Part shown: positions 1 through 9,900 of the stretch, in pieces
Layout: each line of letters starts with the position of its first letter
Position numbering within the stretch: the first letter of the stretch is position 1
Assembly (NCBI GenBank): GCA_964653285.1
Contig: CAZZEX010000057.1
Coordinates: 1-30,191, forward strand
DNA length: 30,191 nucleotides
From: CAZZEX01 sp964653285
GTDB taxonomy: Bacteria > Chloroflexota > Anaerolineae > B4-G1
Direction of reading: 5' to 3'
Made by a program: the position numbers and the translations under genes
The notes under the pieces: generated by a model
Told to the model about the DNA's origin: nothing
Database searches by the model: none
What the model saw: only the letters and a program-made list of their open reading frames with translations

Positions 1-1785
1 TTCCACATCCTCTACGACTACGCCCTGCGCCTGGCCGAAATCGAGCACTTCATCGCCGACCTGGAATCTCTCAATACGGCGATGCTGGAGGCGGCCGAGG
101 CTGACTATGCTGCCACCGGTGGCCCCGTGCAGGAGGCGGCGCGCCAGAATCTGGCCTTCTTCGCCGTCGCCACCAAACTGCTGACCCCCGACGCCGATGT
201 GCCTGCCCCCGTGCGCGACGTGGTGGAGGAGGAACTGGATCTCATCGAGGCTCACGCCGGGATCACCTTCTCCCCCATCTTCGGATACCGCGAGGACTAC
301 AGCCAGTACGTGCCCCGGGGCCACTACACCCGCAACGAGGACTTCGAGCGCTACTTCCGGGCCATGATGTGGTATGGGCGCATGGCCTTCCACCTGGTCA
401 ACCCGGACGACCCCAACGCGGCGCGACGGGAGACGCGGGGGGCACTGCTCATCGTGCGGGCGCTTCACAATGCCCAGGCCGGCAGTGAACCGGCGCTTGA
501 CGCCTGGGAACGCATCTATGAGCCGACCGCCTTCTTCGTCGGCACCGCCGACGACCTGACGGTCTACGACTACACTGCCGTCACCCAGGAGGTCTACGGC
601 GGCCTGCCCGACCCCGCCACGCTGGCGGACGAGGCGCAACTGGACGAGTTCATCGCGGCGGCCCGGCAACTGCGGCCCCCCGCCATCGTCGGCGGCTACG
701 TCACCGACCAGGAGGACCCCGAAGAGGTGACGATGGGCTTTCGCTTCATGGGCCAGCGTTTCATTCCCGATAGTTACATCTTCCAGCAACTGGTCTACGA
801 CAAGGTGAAGGGGTACCGAGGCAGCGGCGAACCCTTCACCATGTCCCCCTCCCAGGCCGGTCCTATCCGGGGCTTCCCGCGTGGCCTGGACGTGCCCGCC
901 GTCCTGGGTAGTAGACGCGCCCTGGAGATTCTCACCGCCGAGGGCGACACCGACTACGATGGCTACGCCGAGCAACTGGCGAAACTGCAAAGCGAGTTCG
1001 CCGCGCTGCCGGAGGAGCAGTGGACCGAGAATCTGTACTGGAACTGGCTCCACACCCTGCGCTCGCTGTTGGAGGTGAAAGGGGTGGGCTACCCGACATT
1101 CATGCAATCGCCCGCCTGGACCGACAAGGATCTGCACACCTGGCTGGGCTCCTGGACCGAGTTGCGCCACGACACCATCCTTTACGCCAAGCAATCCTAC
1201 GCTGTCATGGCTACCAGCATCATGCCCGAACCAAAACCGGCCCGGGGCTACGTCGAGCCGCAGCCGGAGGTTTACGCCCGGTTGGCCGCGCTCACGGCTC
1301 AAATGCAGGCGGGGCTGGGTGGTCGTGGCTTGCTCAACGACGAAATGACCCGGCACCTGGAGGGGATGGAAGAACTGTTGCTGATCCTCAGAACCATCAG
1401 CGAGAAGGAACTGTGCGACGAACCGTTGACTGAAGCGGAGTACGACACGATCCGCTCCATCGGCGACACGTTGGAGAGCCTGACCACCTTTTCCGAGGAA
1501 CTGGAGGGCGAGATTACCTCCGAGGCGGATGAGCGGCTGGCGCTTATCGCCGATGTGCATACCGACACTAACACGAACAAGGTGCTGGAGGAAGGGGTGG
1601 GCGACGCCTTCCCTATCTACGTCGTCGTCCTGGTGGAAGGGCAGCAGGTGGTGACGCTCGGCTCTGTCTTCTCCTGCTACGAGTTCAAGTGGCCCATTGA
1701 CGACCGGCTGACCGATGAGTCCTGGCAGGCGATGTCGCCCCGGCCCGACCGCCCGGCCTGGACGGGGAGTTTCATTATCGAATAG
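1..1785 (+). CDS. DUF3160 domain protein, 5' end missing
   Basis: The frame is open from base 1 with no stop upstream of the first ATG at 82, so the gene begins outside the window and only its last 594 codons are present. The sequence matches the DUF3160 family as I know it: a long, mostly alpha-helical, Trp/Tyr-rich protein. Recognisable stretches are FRAMMWYGRMAFHL, FRFMGQRFIPDSYIFQQLV and a late TELRHDTILYAKQSY segment. DUF3160 proteins are often exported or lipid-anchored, but the signal peptide would lie upstream and cannot be seen. No enzymatic function is established. The gene ends 18 bp before a strong intrinsic terminator, so it belongs to an upstream transcription unit and not to the glycosyltransferase operon that follows. 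Family call is confident; role is unknown. Confidence 0.9.
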   Translation, partial: FHILYDYALRLAEIEHFIADLESLNTAMLEAAEADYAATGGPVQEAARQNLAFFAVATKLLTPDADVPAPVRDVVEEELDLIEAHAGITFSPIFGYREDYSQYVPRGHYTRNEDFERYFRAMMWYGRMAFHLVNPDDPNAARRETRGALLIVRALHNAQAGSEPALDAWERIYEPTAFFVGTADDLTVYDYTAVTQEVYGGLPDPATLADEAQLDEFIAAARQLRPPAIVGGYVTDQEDPEEVTMGFRFMGQRFIPDSYIFQQLVYDKVKGYRGSGEPFTMSPSQAGPIRGFPRGLDVPAVLGSRRALEILTAEGDTDYDGYAEQLAKLQSEFAALPEEQWTENLYWNWLHTLRSLLEVKGVGYPTFMQSPAWTDKDLHTWLGSWTELRHDTILYAKQSYAVMATSIMPEPKPARGYVEPQPEVYARLAALTAQMQAGLGGRGLLNDEMTRHLEGMEELLLILRTISEKELCDEPLTEAEYDTIRSIGDTLESLTTFSEELEGEITSEADERLALIADVHTDTNTNKVLEEGVGDAFPIYVVVLVEGQQVVTLGSVFSCYEFKWPIDDRLTDESWQAMSPRPDRPAWTGSFIIE

Positions 1786-1803
1786 CGACGCATCGCTCGC
1801 AGC

Positions 1804-1831
1804 AGGGCCGGACGCGATGTCCGGCCCTTTT
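1804..1831 (+). terminator. Rho-independent terminator after the DUF3160 gene
   Basis: A perfect 10-bp stem (AGGGCCGGAC at 1804-1813 with GTCCGGCCCT at 1819-1828) encloses a 5-base loop (GCGAT) and runs into TTTT at 1828-1831. It sits 18 bp after the stop at 1785. It separates the DUF3160 unit from the next promoter, which begins 15 bp further on. Confidence 0.85.
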
Positions 1832-1846
1832 GTTATCAAGTCCACC

Positions 1847-1875
1847 TTGCCTGAATTGCCCCCCTGGGTTACAAT
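1847..1875 (+). promoter_or_regulatory. Sigma70-like promoter for the glycosyltransferase operon
   Basis: TTGCCT at 1847-1852 and TACAAT at 1870-1875 are separated by exactly 17 bp. Transcription would start about 1881-1884, and the best ATG of the next gene is at 1886. The mRNA would therefore be leaderless or nearly so, which fits the absence of a Shine-Dalgarno sequence there. The position between a strong terminator and the first gene of the operon supports it. Confidence 0.65.
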
Positions 1876-1885
1876 GCTACGGCGT

Positions 1886-4819
1886 ATGGACACCGCTGTG
1901 AACAGCCAACGCCGGCAACCGCTCACCCTGCTGGCCTGGTGCCTGCTCTTGGTGCTGGCCTGGGGGCTCTGGCTCTGGCGTCTTGACGCCAGCGACCTGA
2001 CCTTCGACGAGGCAGCCACCTATTTCGTGGCTCACCGGCCCCTGTTGGATATCCTGGATCACCTCCGAGGGGCGGTGCGGGAGCACCCACCGGTCTACTA
2101 CCTGCTTATCCACAGTTGGATGGCGCTGGCGGGCACGAGTGAGTTCAGCCTGCGTGCCTTCTCCGTATGTGCCGGACTCGTAGCCCTGACGCTGACTGGC
2201 TGGCTGGCCCGCCTGGCCCGCCTGCAGACAGGGGTCTCCGCTGGCGCTGCCGGCCGCTTTCGGCCGGCAATCAGTCCTGCAATCATTCCTGCTGCCCTCC
2301 TCGCCGTTGTGCCAGGAATGGCCTATTACGCCCGCGATGCCAGGATGTACAGCCTGGGAGTTGTCTGGACAGTGCTCTCGGGAGGGCTGTTTATTCGGGA
2401 TTGGCTTTTAGCGAGAGAGTGGCCGCGCTGTGCTGTGCTCGTCAGCCTGGCGATCATCAACTTCCTGGCGATCTTTACCCATTACTACTTGCTCCTGCCC
2501 ATCCTCGTGCAACCCCTCGTCCTTCTTATCGCCCGGCGCTGGCGGCCCTTTCTGGCCTGGTGTGCAGTCCACAGTCTCCTGGCCCTGGCGGGTCTGGCCT
2601 GGCTTTGGCTTGCGCCCGGCTTTCAGATGACCACCGCGGGACTGTGGCAACATCTCATCCTCGCGCTGCCGGCATATTCCCAGGTTTTTTACCTGGTGGG
2701 CAAGATTCTCTTCAGCCCGGTGGTCCTGGTTCGTTTCTCTCTCCTCTACGGCCTGCTGGCACTGGTCGCTGGAGGTGTCTCTCTTGCCCTCTGGCGCCGC
2801 CGGCCGGTCGGTGTCTGGTTGACGCTCACGCTGCTGATGCCGCTGGCACTGGTGTACATCCTGCCCCATACTCCTACCTCCCGGCATCTGATTTTCCTGA
2901 CTCCTCTGGTGGCTCTGGCACTCGCGCTTGTGTGTGTAACTCCCCTTTACCTTGTTAAATACCGCTGGCTGGCCTGGGGCGTGACCCTCTGTCTGACGCT
3001 GGTGACGATGTGGCTGCTGGTCGCCGGTGGACTGTACATAGCCCTGGCGTTCGACAAATCTCGCTATGGCCACACTTTGGAAACAGTCAAGGCCCATGCC
3101 CGCCCCGGCGATGGGATACTCTTCTACGGGCCGTGGCAGTGGATTCAATTTCATTACTACGATCCGGGTGGGCTGCCGCCGGTCACGGTCCTGCCGCCCT
3201 ATGCGCCACCACGTCTGAAGCCGGCCGAGGCCGAGCCGGTGCTGGAGGGACTGCTGGCCCAGTATGACCGGCTATGGGTTCTTCCAGCCGCCGTGGATGA
3301 CGTGGACCCCTCTCATTACGTGGCTGGCTGGCTCAAGACACACGCTCACGCGGTGTGGGAGACGAGGGATTTCAGTCTCTACCTTCCTCCTCTCCCCTCC
3401 AGTGCGCCGACGCAGACGCTAGGGGTGGTCTTTGGTCAAGCGCTGCGTCTGGAACGGATCGCCTGGGAGCCGCAACCCATGCCGGCGGGCGAGCCACTCC
3501 GCCTGACCCTATACTGGAGCCCGCTGCGCCGCCTGGAGAACGACGTGCGGCTCACGCTTACGCTGGCCGACCAGGATGGTCACGTCTGGGACGTGGATTA
3601 TCCCCTCCCTGGCGCGTGGGCCTCTCCTCCTTCCACCTGGCGACCAGGGCAGGTCATCACCGACTACGAGGGATTGATGGTGCCACAGGGTGCACCGCCA
3701 GGCGAGTACGTGGTGCGCTTGATGGTGGGTGACGATGTCACCGATGAGCCACTCTTGGTGGAGGGGAACAAAGAGACGGACCTGCTGACAGTCCAGGTTA
3801 CCGAGTCCGTCCGCGCTCCGGTGCTGTATGGCCTGCCTAACCCTGAGGCGGCCGCCTTCGGTGCGCCGAATGGGGCGACGTGCCTGACGCTGGCTGGCTA
3901 CGAGCCAGGAGGCCTCCACTTCCAGCAGGGATATGCGGTGCTTTTCATGCTCCACTGGCTGGTCCCAGAGCACCTCTCGCCGGAAGTACAACTCCGTCTG
4001 CAGGTGCGGCACCGCCCCTGGCTACCTGGCCTGCGGGCCACTTCCATCGTCACGCGCACTTTCTCGTTGGAAACAGCGCTGCCCCTGGGCGATTCGACCG
4101 CCGCGCCGATGCTTCCAGCCGACGCGCTGTCAGGCCCATTCCGGCTTATGTTGCCCTTCGTTATCCGCGCCTCTCCGCTGGTCCCAGGTGATTTGGTCCC
4201 CCCCGGCCGTCTGGTCAGCCTGCCGGTCGCGCTGGTGCTTCCGCCAGATGCGCCGACCGGGCCGGCCCAGGTCACGCTGGAAGTGCTGGGGCCGGACGGG
4301 TCTCCCTGGCCGACCACCAGGGGAGCCTCGACTTTTTCCTTATTCAACATCACCGTTGAGAACCGGCCCGTGCTACAACGGCTGCCCGATGGACTGACGC
4401 CGATTCAGGCCGACTTTGGCCCCTATGGTAACGAGGTAGGACTGCGTGGCTACCGTATTGAGGGGAATCCCTGTCTCGGCGGTCAACTTCAACTCACCTA
4501 TGCCTGGTACGCCAAAACACGCCCGACGGCCATCTATGCCGTCTTCAACCATCTGATGACCGCCGACGGCACCGTGGCAGCGCATGCCGACGGCTGGCCG
4601 CAAGAGGGGCGTATGCTTACCACCCAATGGCAGGCGGGGGAGTACGTCGAGGATAGCCACACGCTGGTGATTCCATCCGACGCGCCGCCTGGTCCCTACA
4701 CGCTCTACGTCGGCCTCTACGACGCGGCGACCAACGAGCGCCAACCAGCCTTTCAGGACAGCCAGCGTCTGTCCGACGACCAGGTGCCGATTCCCCTGCC
4801 TGACGAGGATGGGCGATGA
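1886..4819 (+). CDS. GT-C family glycosyltransferase (GT39/ArnT type), first of five
   Basis: This is a 977-residue polytopic membrane protein. The N-terminal part (about residues 10-400) has roughly ten hydrophobic segments. It carries the first-loop acidic motif TFDEAATYF with a following HPPVYYLL, typical of dolichyl/undecaprenyl-phosphate sugar transferases of the GT39/GT83 type. The soluble C-terminal part (about residues 510-975) holds two to three copies of a beta-rich module; the last contains VFNHL, TTQWQAGEYVEDSHTL and PPGPYTLYVGLYDA. The frame is open further upstream to an ATG at 1715, but that would run through the terminator and promoter. ATG 1886 lies just after the -10 box and precedes the first membrane helix; ATG 1874 would overlap the -10. 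The likely role is transfer of a sugar from a lipid-phosphate donor outside the membrane to a surface polymer or protein. Donor and acceptor cannot be read from the sequence. Confidence 0.85.
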   Translation: MDTAVNSQRRQPLTLLAWCLLLVLAWGLWLWRLDASDLTFDEAATYFVAHRPLLDILDHLRGAVREHPPVYYLLIHSWMALAGTSEFSLRAFSVCAGLVALTLTGWLARLARLQTGVSAGAAGRFRPAISPAIIPAALLAVVPGMAYYARDARMYSLGVVWTVLSGGLFIRDWLLAREWPRCAVLVSLAIINFLAIFTHYYLLLPILVQPLVLLIARRWRPFLAWCAVHSLLALAGLAWLWLAPGFQMTTAGLWQHLILALPAYSQVFYLVGKILFSPVVLVRFSLLYGLLALVAGGVSLALWRRRPVGVWLTLTLLMPLALVYILPHTPTSRHLIFLTPLVALALALVCVTPLYLVKYRWLAWGVTLCLTLVTMWLLVAGGLYIALAFDKSRYGHTLETVKAHARPGDGILFYGPWQWIQFHYYDPGGLPPVTVLPPYAPPRLKPAEAEPVLEGLLAQYDRLWVLPAAVDDVDPSHYVAGWLKTHAHAVWETRDFSLYLPPLPSSAPTQTLGVVFGQALRLERIAWEPQPMPAGEPLRLTLYWSPLRRLENDVRLTLTLADQDGHVWDVDYPLPGAWASPPSTWRPGQVITDYEGLMVPQGAPPGEYVVRLMVGDDVTDEPLLVEGNKETDLLTVQVTESVRAPVLYGLPNPEAAAFGAPNGATCLTLAGYEPGGLHFQQGYAVLFMLHWLVPEHLSPEVQLRLQVRHRPWLPGLRATSIVTRTFSLETALPLGDSTAAPMLPADALSGPFRLMLPFVIRASPLVPGDLVPPGRLVSLPVALVLPPDAPTGPAQVTLEVLGPDGSPWPTTRGASTFSLFNITVENRPVLQRLPDGLTPIQADFGPYGNEVGLRGYRIEGNPCLGGQLQLTYAWYAKTRPTAIYAVFNHLMTADGTVAAHADGWPQEGRMLTTQWQAGEYVEDSHTLVIPSDAPPGPYTLYVGLYDAATNERQPAFQDSQRLSDDQVPIPLPDEDGR

Positions 4820-6930
4820 GGGCGAGAGACCTGCTGTGGTGGATGGTGGCAGTACTGTTGGTGGCGGCGGCTCTACGGCTCATCGCCTTTGGAGAAGTGC
4901 CGCCGGGCCTCTACCACGACGAGGCGTATCATGGCCTGGACAGCCTGGACGTTCTCCGTGGCCATTTCTCTCTCTACTTCCCGGCCAACAATGGGCGGGA
5001 GCCGCTGTTCATCTACCTGATCGCCCTGACGGTGGGGCTGTTGGGGCGGAGCCCCTTCGCGCTGCGGCTGGTCGCTTTCTTCACCGGCCTTCTCACCGTG
5101 GCGGCGACTGGGGCGATGGGGCGGGCGCTCTTCTCCCGGCGGGTGGGGTTGCTGGCCGCGGCCGTGCTGGCGGTGACCCTCTGGCACGTCCACCTCAGCC
5201 GGGTGGGCTTTAGGGCGGTTCTGCTGCCCCTGTTCATCGCCCTGACGGTCTGGCAGGGGGCGCTGGGGGTCAGGGGTGTGGAGGAGACAAGGAGACAGGG
5301 AGACAAGGAGACAAGGAGAAAACGAAGGTGGTGGCGTCATTGGATTGCGGCGGGTATCTTTTATGGGTTGTCCTTCTACACCTATACCGCCGCACGTTTT
5401 ACCCCGGTGGCGTTGGCGGCCTTTGGCCTCTATGTATTGGTTACTCAGCCGGCAATTCGCAATTCGCAATTCGCGATTCGCGATTCGCTTTGGCGCGGCG
5501 TCGGTCTGGCGGCCTTTGCCGCTCTGGTGACGGTCGCCCCGCTGGCCATCTACACTATGGGCTACCCGGACGTGGTGCTGGGCCGTCTGGGGCAGGTCTC
5601 CGTTTTCAACCCGACGATCCACGGTGGCGATCCCTGGGGTACGCTGGGCGCGCACACACTCCGCACCCTGGGGATGTTCTTCGTGCGAGGGGACCGCATC
5701 TGGCGGCACAACGTCCCCTGGCGACCGGTTTTCGACCCGGTGCTGGGCGGGGCCTTCGTCCTGGGCCTTCTGGTCGCTCTGTACCGTGCGCGGCGAGGTG
5801 CGGCCGCCGGCTTCGTTCTCGTCTGGACGGCAGTGATGGTCCTGCCGACGTTGCTGGCGGAGGACGCGCCCCATTTCCTGCGCAGCGTCGGCGTGCTGCC
5901 GGTGGTGGCCTTCCTTCCCGCGTTGGGGCTGGACTGGCTGGCGGACCGGGTGCGCTTCCCCACACCCCCACACTCCCACACCCCCACACCCTCTGCCAGG
6001 GGATGGGTGCGGCTGGCGCTGGTGGCTTTTCCCATCCTGTTCAGCCTGGGTAGCACTGCCTGGGCCTACTTCGGCGCTTACGCCAGCGATCCGATGACCG
6101 GCTACTGGTTTGAGCGCGGGACGGTGGCGCTGGCCGGGCGTATCAACGGGTTTCTGGGTGTAGGGTGGGACGGAGAACGGATGGTGCGCGGTGGTCCTGC
6201 CGACCGGCGGGCCTGCCTGGATCCCGGGCTATGGGAGGAGTGGCCGCAGGTTCGCTTCCTGGTCGCCGCGCCGGAGGCGGTAACGGTAGGGCTGGAGGCT
6301 CCTGTAGGGGGGCGGTCATCGCGCCCGTATCAAGGCCCCGTGGCGGTCTTCGTCTGGCCCTATGGCGACTGGCAGCGGGCCTGGGCGCTTCTCCCTGCCC
6401 CGGCAGAGGTCACTGTCGAGGAGGGGCCTCTTTCCCAGGGCGACCGCGACCCAGAGCCCTACACGACCTACCTGGCCTTTTTCGCCGATTCCCCGGCCCC
6501 GTCCTTGCCGGCGATGGCCCGCTTCTCCGGCGGCGTCGAGTTGCTCGGCGTGGAGGTGACGCCGGCAAACGAGTATGCCTCCCCCCTCACAGGGGGGGAA
6601 GTGGTGGGTATACGGGTGCGCCTGCGCTGGCGGGCCACCACGCCACTGGCGGAGGACTACGTCGCCTTCCTGCACTACCTACGGGACGGGGAGCGCATCG
6701 CCCAGGCGGACAGCCGGCCGGCCGGAGGACACTACCCCACGGTTCTCTGGCTCCCCGGCGACATTGTCAACGACGATCACTACATAACGGGTGTCGGTGT
6801 CCCTCTCCCAGGTCGTGACGCGCTCCGCCTTGGCCTCTGGCAGCCGGAGAGCGATGCGGTGCTGTACTTGCTGGACGAAGCGGAGAATCCAGCGGGGGAC
6901 TGGATCGTGGTGCCGGCGAATGGCAATTGA
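4816..6930 (+). CDS. GT-C family glycosyltransferase, second of five
   Basis: This 704-residue polytopic protein starts at an ATG overlapping the previous stop (ATGA), so translation is probably coupled. The N-terminal loop motif GLYHDEAYHGLDSL followed by NNGREPLFIYL is typical of ArnT/PMT-like mannosyl- or arabinosyltransferases of GT39/GT83. About ten transmembrane segments follow up to residue 430, then a soluble tail. That tail carries the shared module (VAFLHYLRDGERIAQADSRP, PTVLWLPGDIVNDDHYITG) near residues 610-680. Two tandem repeats (5283-5322, period 8; 5454-5488, period 7) are read through in the membrane part. They produce a very charged loop (ETRRQGDKETRRKRR) and the segment IRNSQFAIRDS. 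A third (5958-5989) makes a Pro/His/Thr-rich loop. These inserts fall between predicted helices and probably lie in loops. Specific sugar is unknown. Confidence 0.85.
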   Translation: MRARDLLWWMVAVLLVAAALRLIAFGEVPPGLYHDEAYHGLDSLDVLRGHFSLYFPANNGREPLFIYLIALTVGLLGRSPFALRLVAFFTGLLTVAATGAMGRALFSRRVGLLAAAVLAVTLWHVHLSRVGFRAVLLPLFIALTVWQGALGVRGVEETRRQGDKETRRKRRWWRHWIAAGIFYGLSFYTYTAARFTPVALAAFGLYVLVTQPAIRNSQFAIRDSLWRGVGLAAFAALVTVAPLAIYTMGYPDVVLGRLGQVSVFNPTIHGGDPWGTLGAHTLRTLGMFFVRGDRIWRHNVPWRPVFDPVLGGAFVLGLLVALYRARRGAAAGFVLVWTAVMVLPTLLAEDAPHFLRSVGVLPVVAFLPALGLDWLADRVRFPTPPHSHTPTPSARGWVRLALVAFPILFSLGSTAWAYFGAYASDPMTGYWFERGTVALAGRINGFLGVGWDGERMVRGGPADRRACLDPGLWEEWPQVRFLVAAPEAVTVGLEAPVGGRSSRPYQGPVAVFVWPYGDWQRAWALLPAPAEVTVEEGPLSQGDRDPEPYTTYLAFFADSPAPSLPAMARFSGGVELLGVEVTPANEYASPLTGGEVVGIRVRLRWRATTPLAEDYVAFLHYLRDGERIAQADSRPAGGHYPTVLWLPGDIVNDDHYITGVGVPLPGRDALRLGLWQPESDAVLYLLDEAENPAGDWIVVPANGN
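5283..5322 (+). repeat. Octamer tandem repeat GGAGACAA, about 4.5 units, in coding sequence
   Basis: Consecutive 8-mers GGAGACAA, GGAGACAG, GGAGACAA, GGAGACAA and GGAGAAAA fill 5283-5322. The tract is read in frame within the second glycosyltransferase and gives an 8-residue periodicity (ETRRQGDK, ETRRK). Gain or loss of one unit would shift the frame. Confidence 0.9.
5454..5488 (+). repeat. Heptamer tandem repeat [A/G]ATTCGC, five units, in coding sequence
   Basis: Five contiguous 7-mers (AATTCGC three times, GATTCGC twice). The same family recurs at 6943-6984 and 8122-8156. A 7-bp unit has no stop in any frame on either strand here, so it is tolerated inside a gene; on the + strand it encodes a 7-residue cycle N-S-Q-F-A-I-R. 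Confidence 0.92.
5958..5989 (+). repeat. Octamer tandem repeat CCCCACAC, four units, in coding sequence
   Basis: Four contiguous 8-mers (CCCCACAC, CCCCACAC, TCCCACAC, CCCCACAC). They are translated as a Pro/His/Thr-rich loop between two hydrophobic segments of the second glycosyltransferase. Confidence 0.88.
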
Positions 6931-6936
6931 GACGTG

Positions 6937-9900
6937 ATGCGTAGTTCGCAATTCGCAGTTCGCAATTCGCAATTCGCAATTTGCGCGTCGTTGGTACTGG
7001 TGGCGCTGGTGGCCGCCGCGCCGCTGTGGGGGCCGGGGATGGTCAACACCCGTGGCGGCGGCGACAGCCCTTTCCTCCTCCAGCGCACGCACCAACTGCT
7101 GGTCAACCTGCGGGCCGGCATCTTCCCGGTTCGCTGGATGCCGGATGCCGCCTACGGCCTGGGCTACCCATTCTTCAGTTATTATTCCGCGCTGCCTTAC
7201 TACCTGGCCGGGCTGTTTGCTCTGGCAGGGCTGGACCTGCTGACCGCGCTGAAGTTGGTGCAAACGCTGGGGTTCGTGGCGGCAGCGCTGGCGATGTACG
7301 GCTGGATGCGCGGGGTGGCCCGGAGCCGGTGGGCTGCCTGGCTGGCGGCGGTTGCCTACACCGTCGCCCCCTTCCACCTGGTCAACGTCTACGTCAGGGG
7401 CGACTCCCTCTCCGAGTTCTACGCCTTCGTCTTCTACCCCCTCATCCTCTGGGCGCTGGACAAAATCTCAAATCCCCGATCCCCAATCCCAAATCCCAAG
7501 GCTCGGTGTTCAGCACAGTTGGTGTGGCCTGCGTTGGCTTACGCGGGCCTGATCCTCACCCACAACATCTCCGCCCTCATATTCACCCCCTTCGTACTAC
7601 TCTACCTCGCGGTACTGTGGCTGAGGAGGGGCATGAGCCGTTGGTCATTTGTCATTTGTCATTTGTCATTGGGATTGGGGCTCTTACTTTCGGCCTGGGT
7701 GTGGGTTCCCACCCTGGCGGAGAAGGGCGTCGTCCAAACGGGGAATTTGACCGGGGGATATTTTGACTACGCTTATCACTTCCGCACCACTGATCTGGTC
7801 CAGGCCTATCTGCTCTTCGACTATAGCACGTTGGGTGGGGACACGCCCTTTGCGATGGGGTTGTCGCAGGCGGTCTTCGCTATACTTGGGGCACTGGCGC
7901 TGATCGTGCGCGGGCTCCGGAGACGTCTGCAGTCCCGGTGGGGGTTTGTCCTGCTCGGCCTGCTAGTTTCCACGGCGATGATCACGCCCCTGTCAAAGTT
8001 CCTCTGGGACCACTTACCGCTGCTGCCGATGTCTCAGTTTCCGTGGCGGTTTCTCTCGGTGCAGGCGTTCTTCGCGGCGGCGGCGACGGCGGCACTGGTG
8101 CCGGATCAATCCGCAGCCCGCGATTCGCAATTCGCGATTCGCGATTCGCAATTCGCCTGGGTTGCCCTCCCGGTCGCAGTGCTCCTGGTGTCGTCGGTGC
8201 TTCTCCCTCTACGTCCAGAACGTCTCCCCATCGGTCCGGCCGACGTAACGACCGAGCGGCTGCAGTTGTACGAACTCTTCACCCAGAATATTGGTACGAC
8301 CATCGGCTACGAATGGTTGCCCCAGGCCGTCGTCCCGCGCCCCTTCACCTCCGGTGCGTTGATCGAGCCCGGCGTGCAGCCTCGGGCGATCCCTCTGGAT
8401 GGAGCGCCCGTTGAGGGCGTTCTGGTGGAGCGGAGGTCCACACGCCAGGTGTGGCAGGTCTGGGGTGAGGGCGGGAGCATCGCCTTTCCGCTCCTCTACT
8501 GGCCCGGCTGGAGGGCGCAGGTAGACGGCCATTCCGTAGAGGTTTGGCCCGTCGAGGACTCCGGCTACCTGGCGCTGGCGGTGCCCCCCGGTGAGCACAC
8601 CGTATTCCTCCGGCTGGGCCACACACCCGTGCGGGTTGCCGCCGAAATGGCGTCGCTGGCTGCCGCGATGGCGTTGCTGGCAGTCATCGTCAAAGATCAA
8701 ATCCGAAGGCCCAAACCCCAGAACCCGAAGCTCAAATTGGTCATTGGTCATTGGTCATTGGTCATTCTCCTGTCGTTGGTCATCCTTCCTCTGCTCGCGT
8801 TGTTGCCTCTTCCCCGTGTCACCTTCGATGGCGAGAACGATCTGACAATGGACTTTGAGCACATGCCCTACCTACACCACAACCCGGAGGGCGTGGACTT
8901 CGGCGAGGTGGCGCAGCTGGCAGGGTACACTCTCTCGGCGGAGGAGTTGGCCCCTGGCGACACGTTGACCGTGGCGCTGAACTGGACAGGAATCGAGAAG
9001 GAAACGTACACTGCGACGGTGCGTTTAGTCTCCCCCGCTGCCATACGGCAAGAGGTAGAGCCGTTGGCCGAGGCGACAGGCCACTTATCACCTGAGCACC
9101 CTGTCACCCTGTCATCTCTACGACTGCCTGAGGACGTTCCACGCGGCGTGTACCTGCTCCAATTGCATGTCTTTGGCCCTGCGAGGGAGGGGGATGCAAT
9201 TGAGTCTCTCCGCGCCCTTACTCCCGGTGGAGGGGTGTGCGGGACCCTTTACCTGCGGCCGGTGCGGGTCCCCTGTGGCCCATCGCTTCCTCCCGACGTT
9301 TCCGTGCTGGCTCCCTTTGGCCCGGCGATCCGGCTGCACGCCGCCACTGTCGCTCAGCCTACTCTCGACCGGCTGGCGGTGCGGCTGGCCTGGTCGGCGA
9401 CGCGCCCGGTGGCGGCCAACTACGGCATCTCCCTGCGCCTTTTAGATGCCGATGGGCAACGCCGTGTCTCGCTGGATACTCAGCCCGGCTATGGCTTTCT
9501 CCCCACCAGCCTGTGGCGGCCCGGCGAACTCGTCACTGACCGGTACGTCCTCGACCTGCCGGAGGATCTCACCCCTGGTGAAGGCTACCATCTGGTTGTT
9601 ATCCTCTACCAGGTGTCCACATGGGAGGCTGTAGGACAGGCGCGGCTGGGGGACTTCGCGCTTCCCTTGGAGACGCCGTTCGAGGCACGCCGGCCGCCCC
9701 GTGCCTTCTCTCTTCCACCCCTTCCACATCTCCTGGGAGTGGACTTTGGCGAGGAGATGCGGCTGGCTGGCTACGGCCTGGAGCAGGGGGCGGATGCCCT
9801 TCGGCTGACTCTATGGTGGCAGGCGCTACAGCCCCCCCAGGCTGACTACACCGTCTTCGTCCACCTCTTCGATCCGACCGTGGAGGGCATCGTCGCCCAG

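Noticed and set aside
5454..8764. Repeat arrays as a CRISPR or minisatellite locus
   Set aside because: Units are 7-8 bp, directly contiguous with no spacers, and lie in coding sequence. They fit STRR-type simple repeats.
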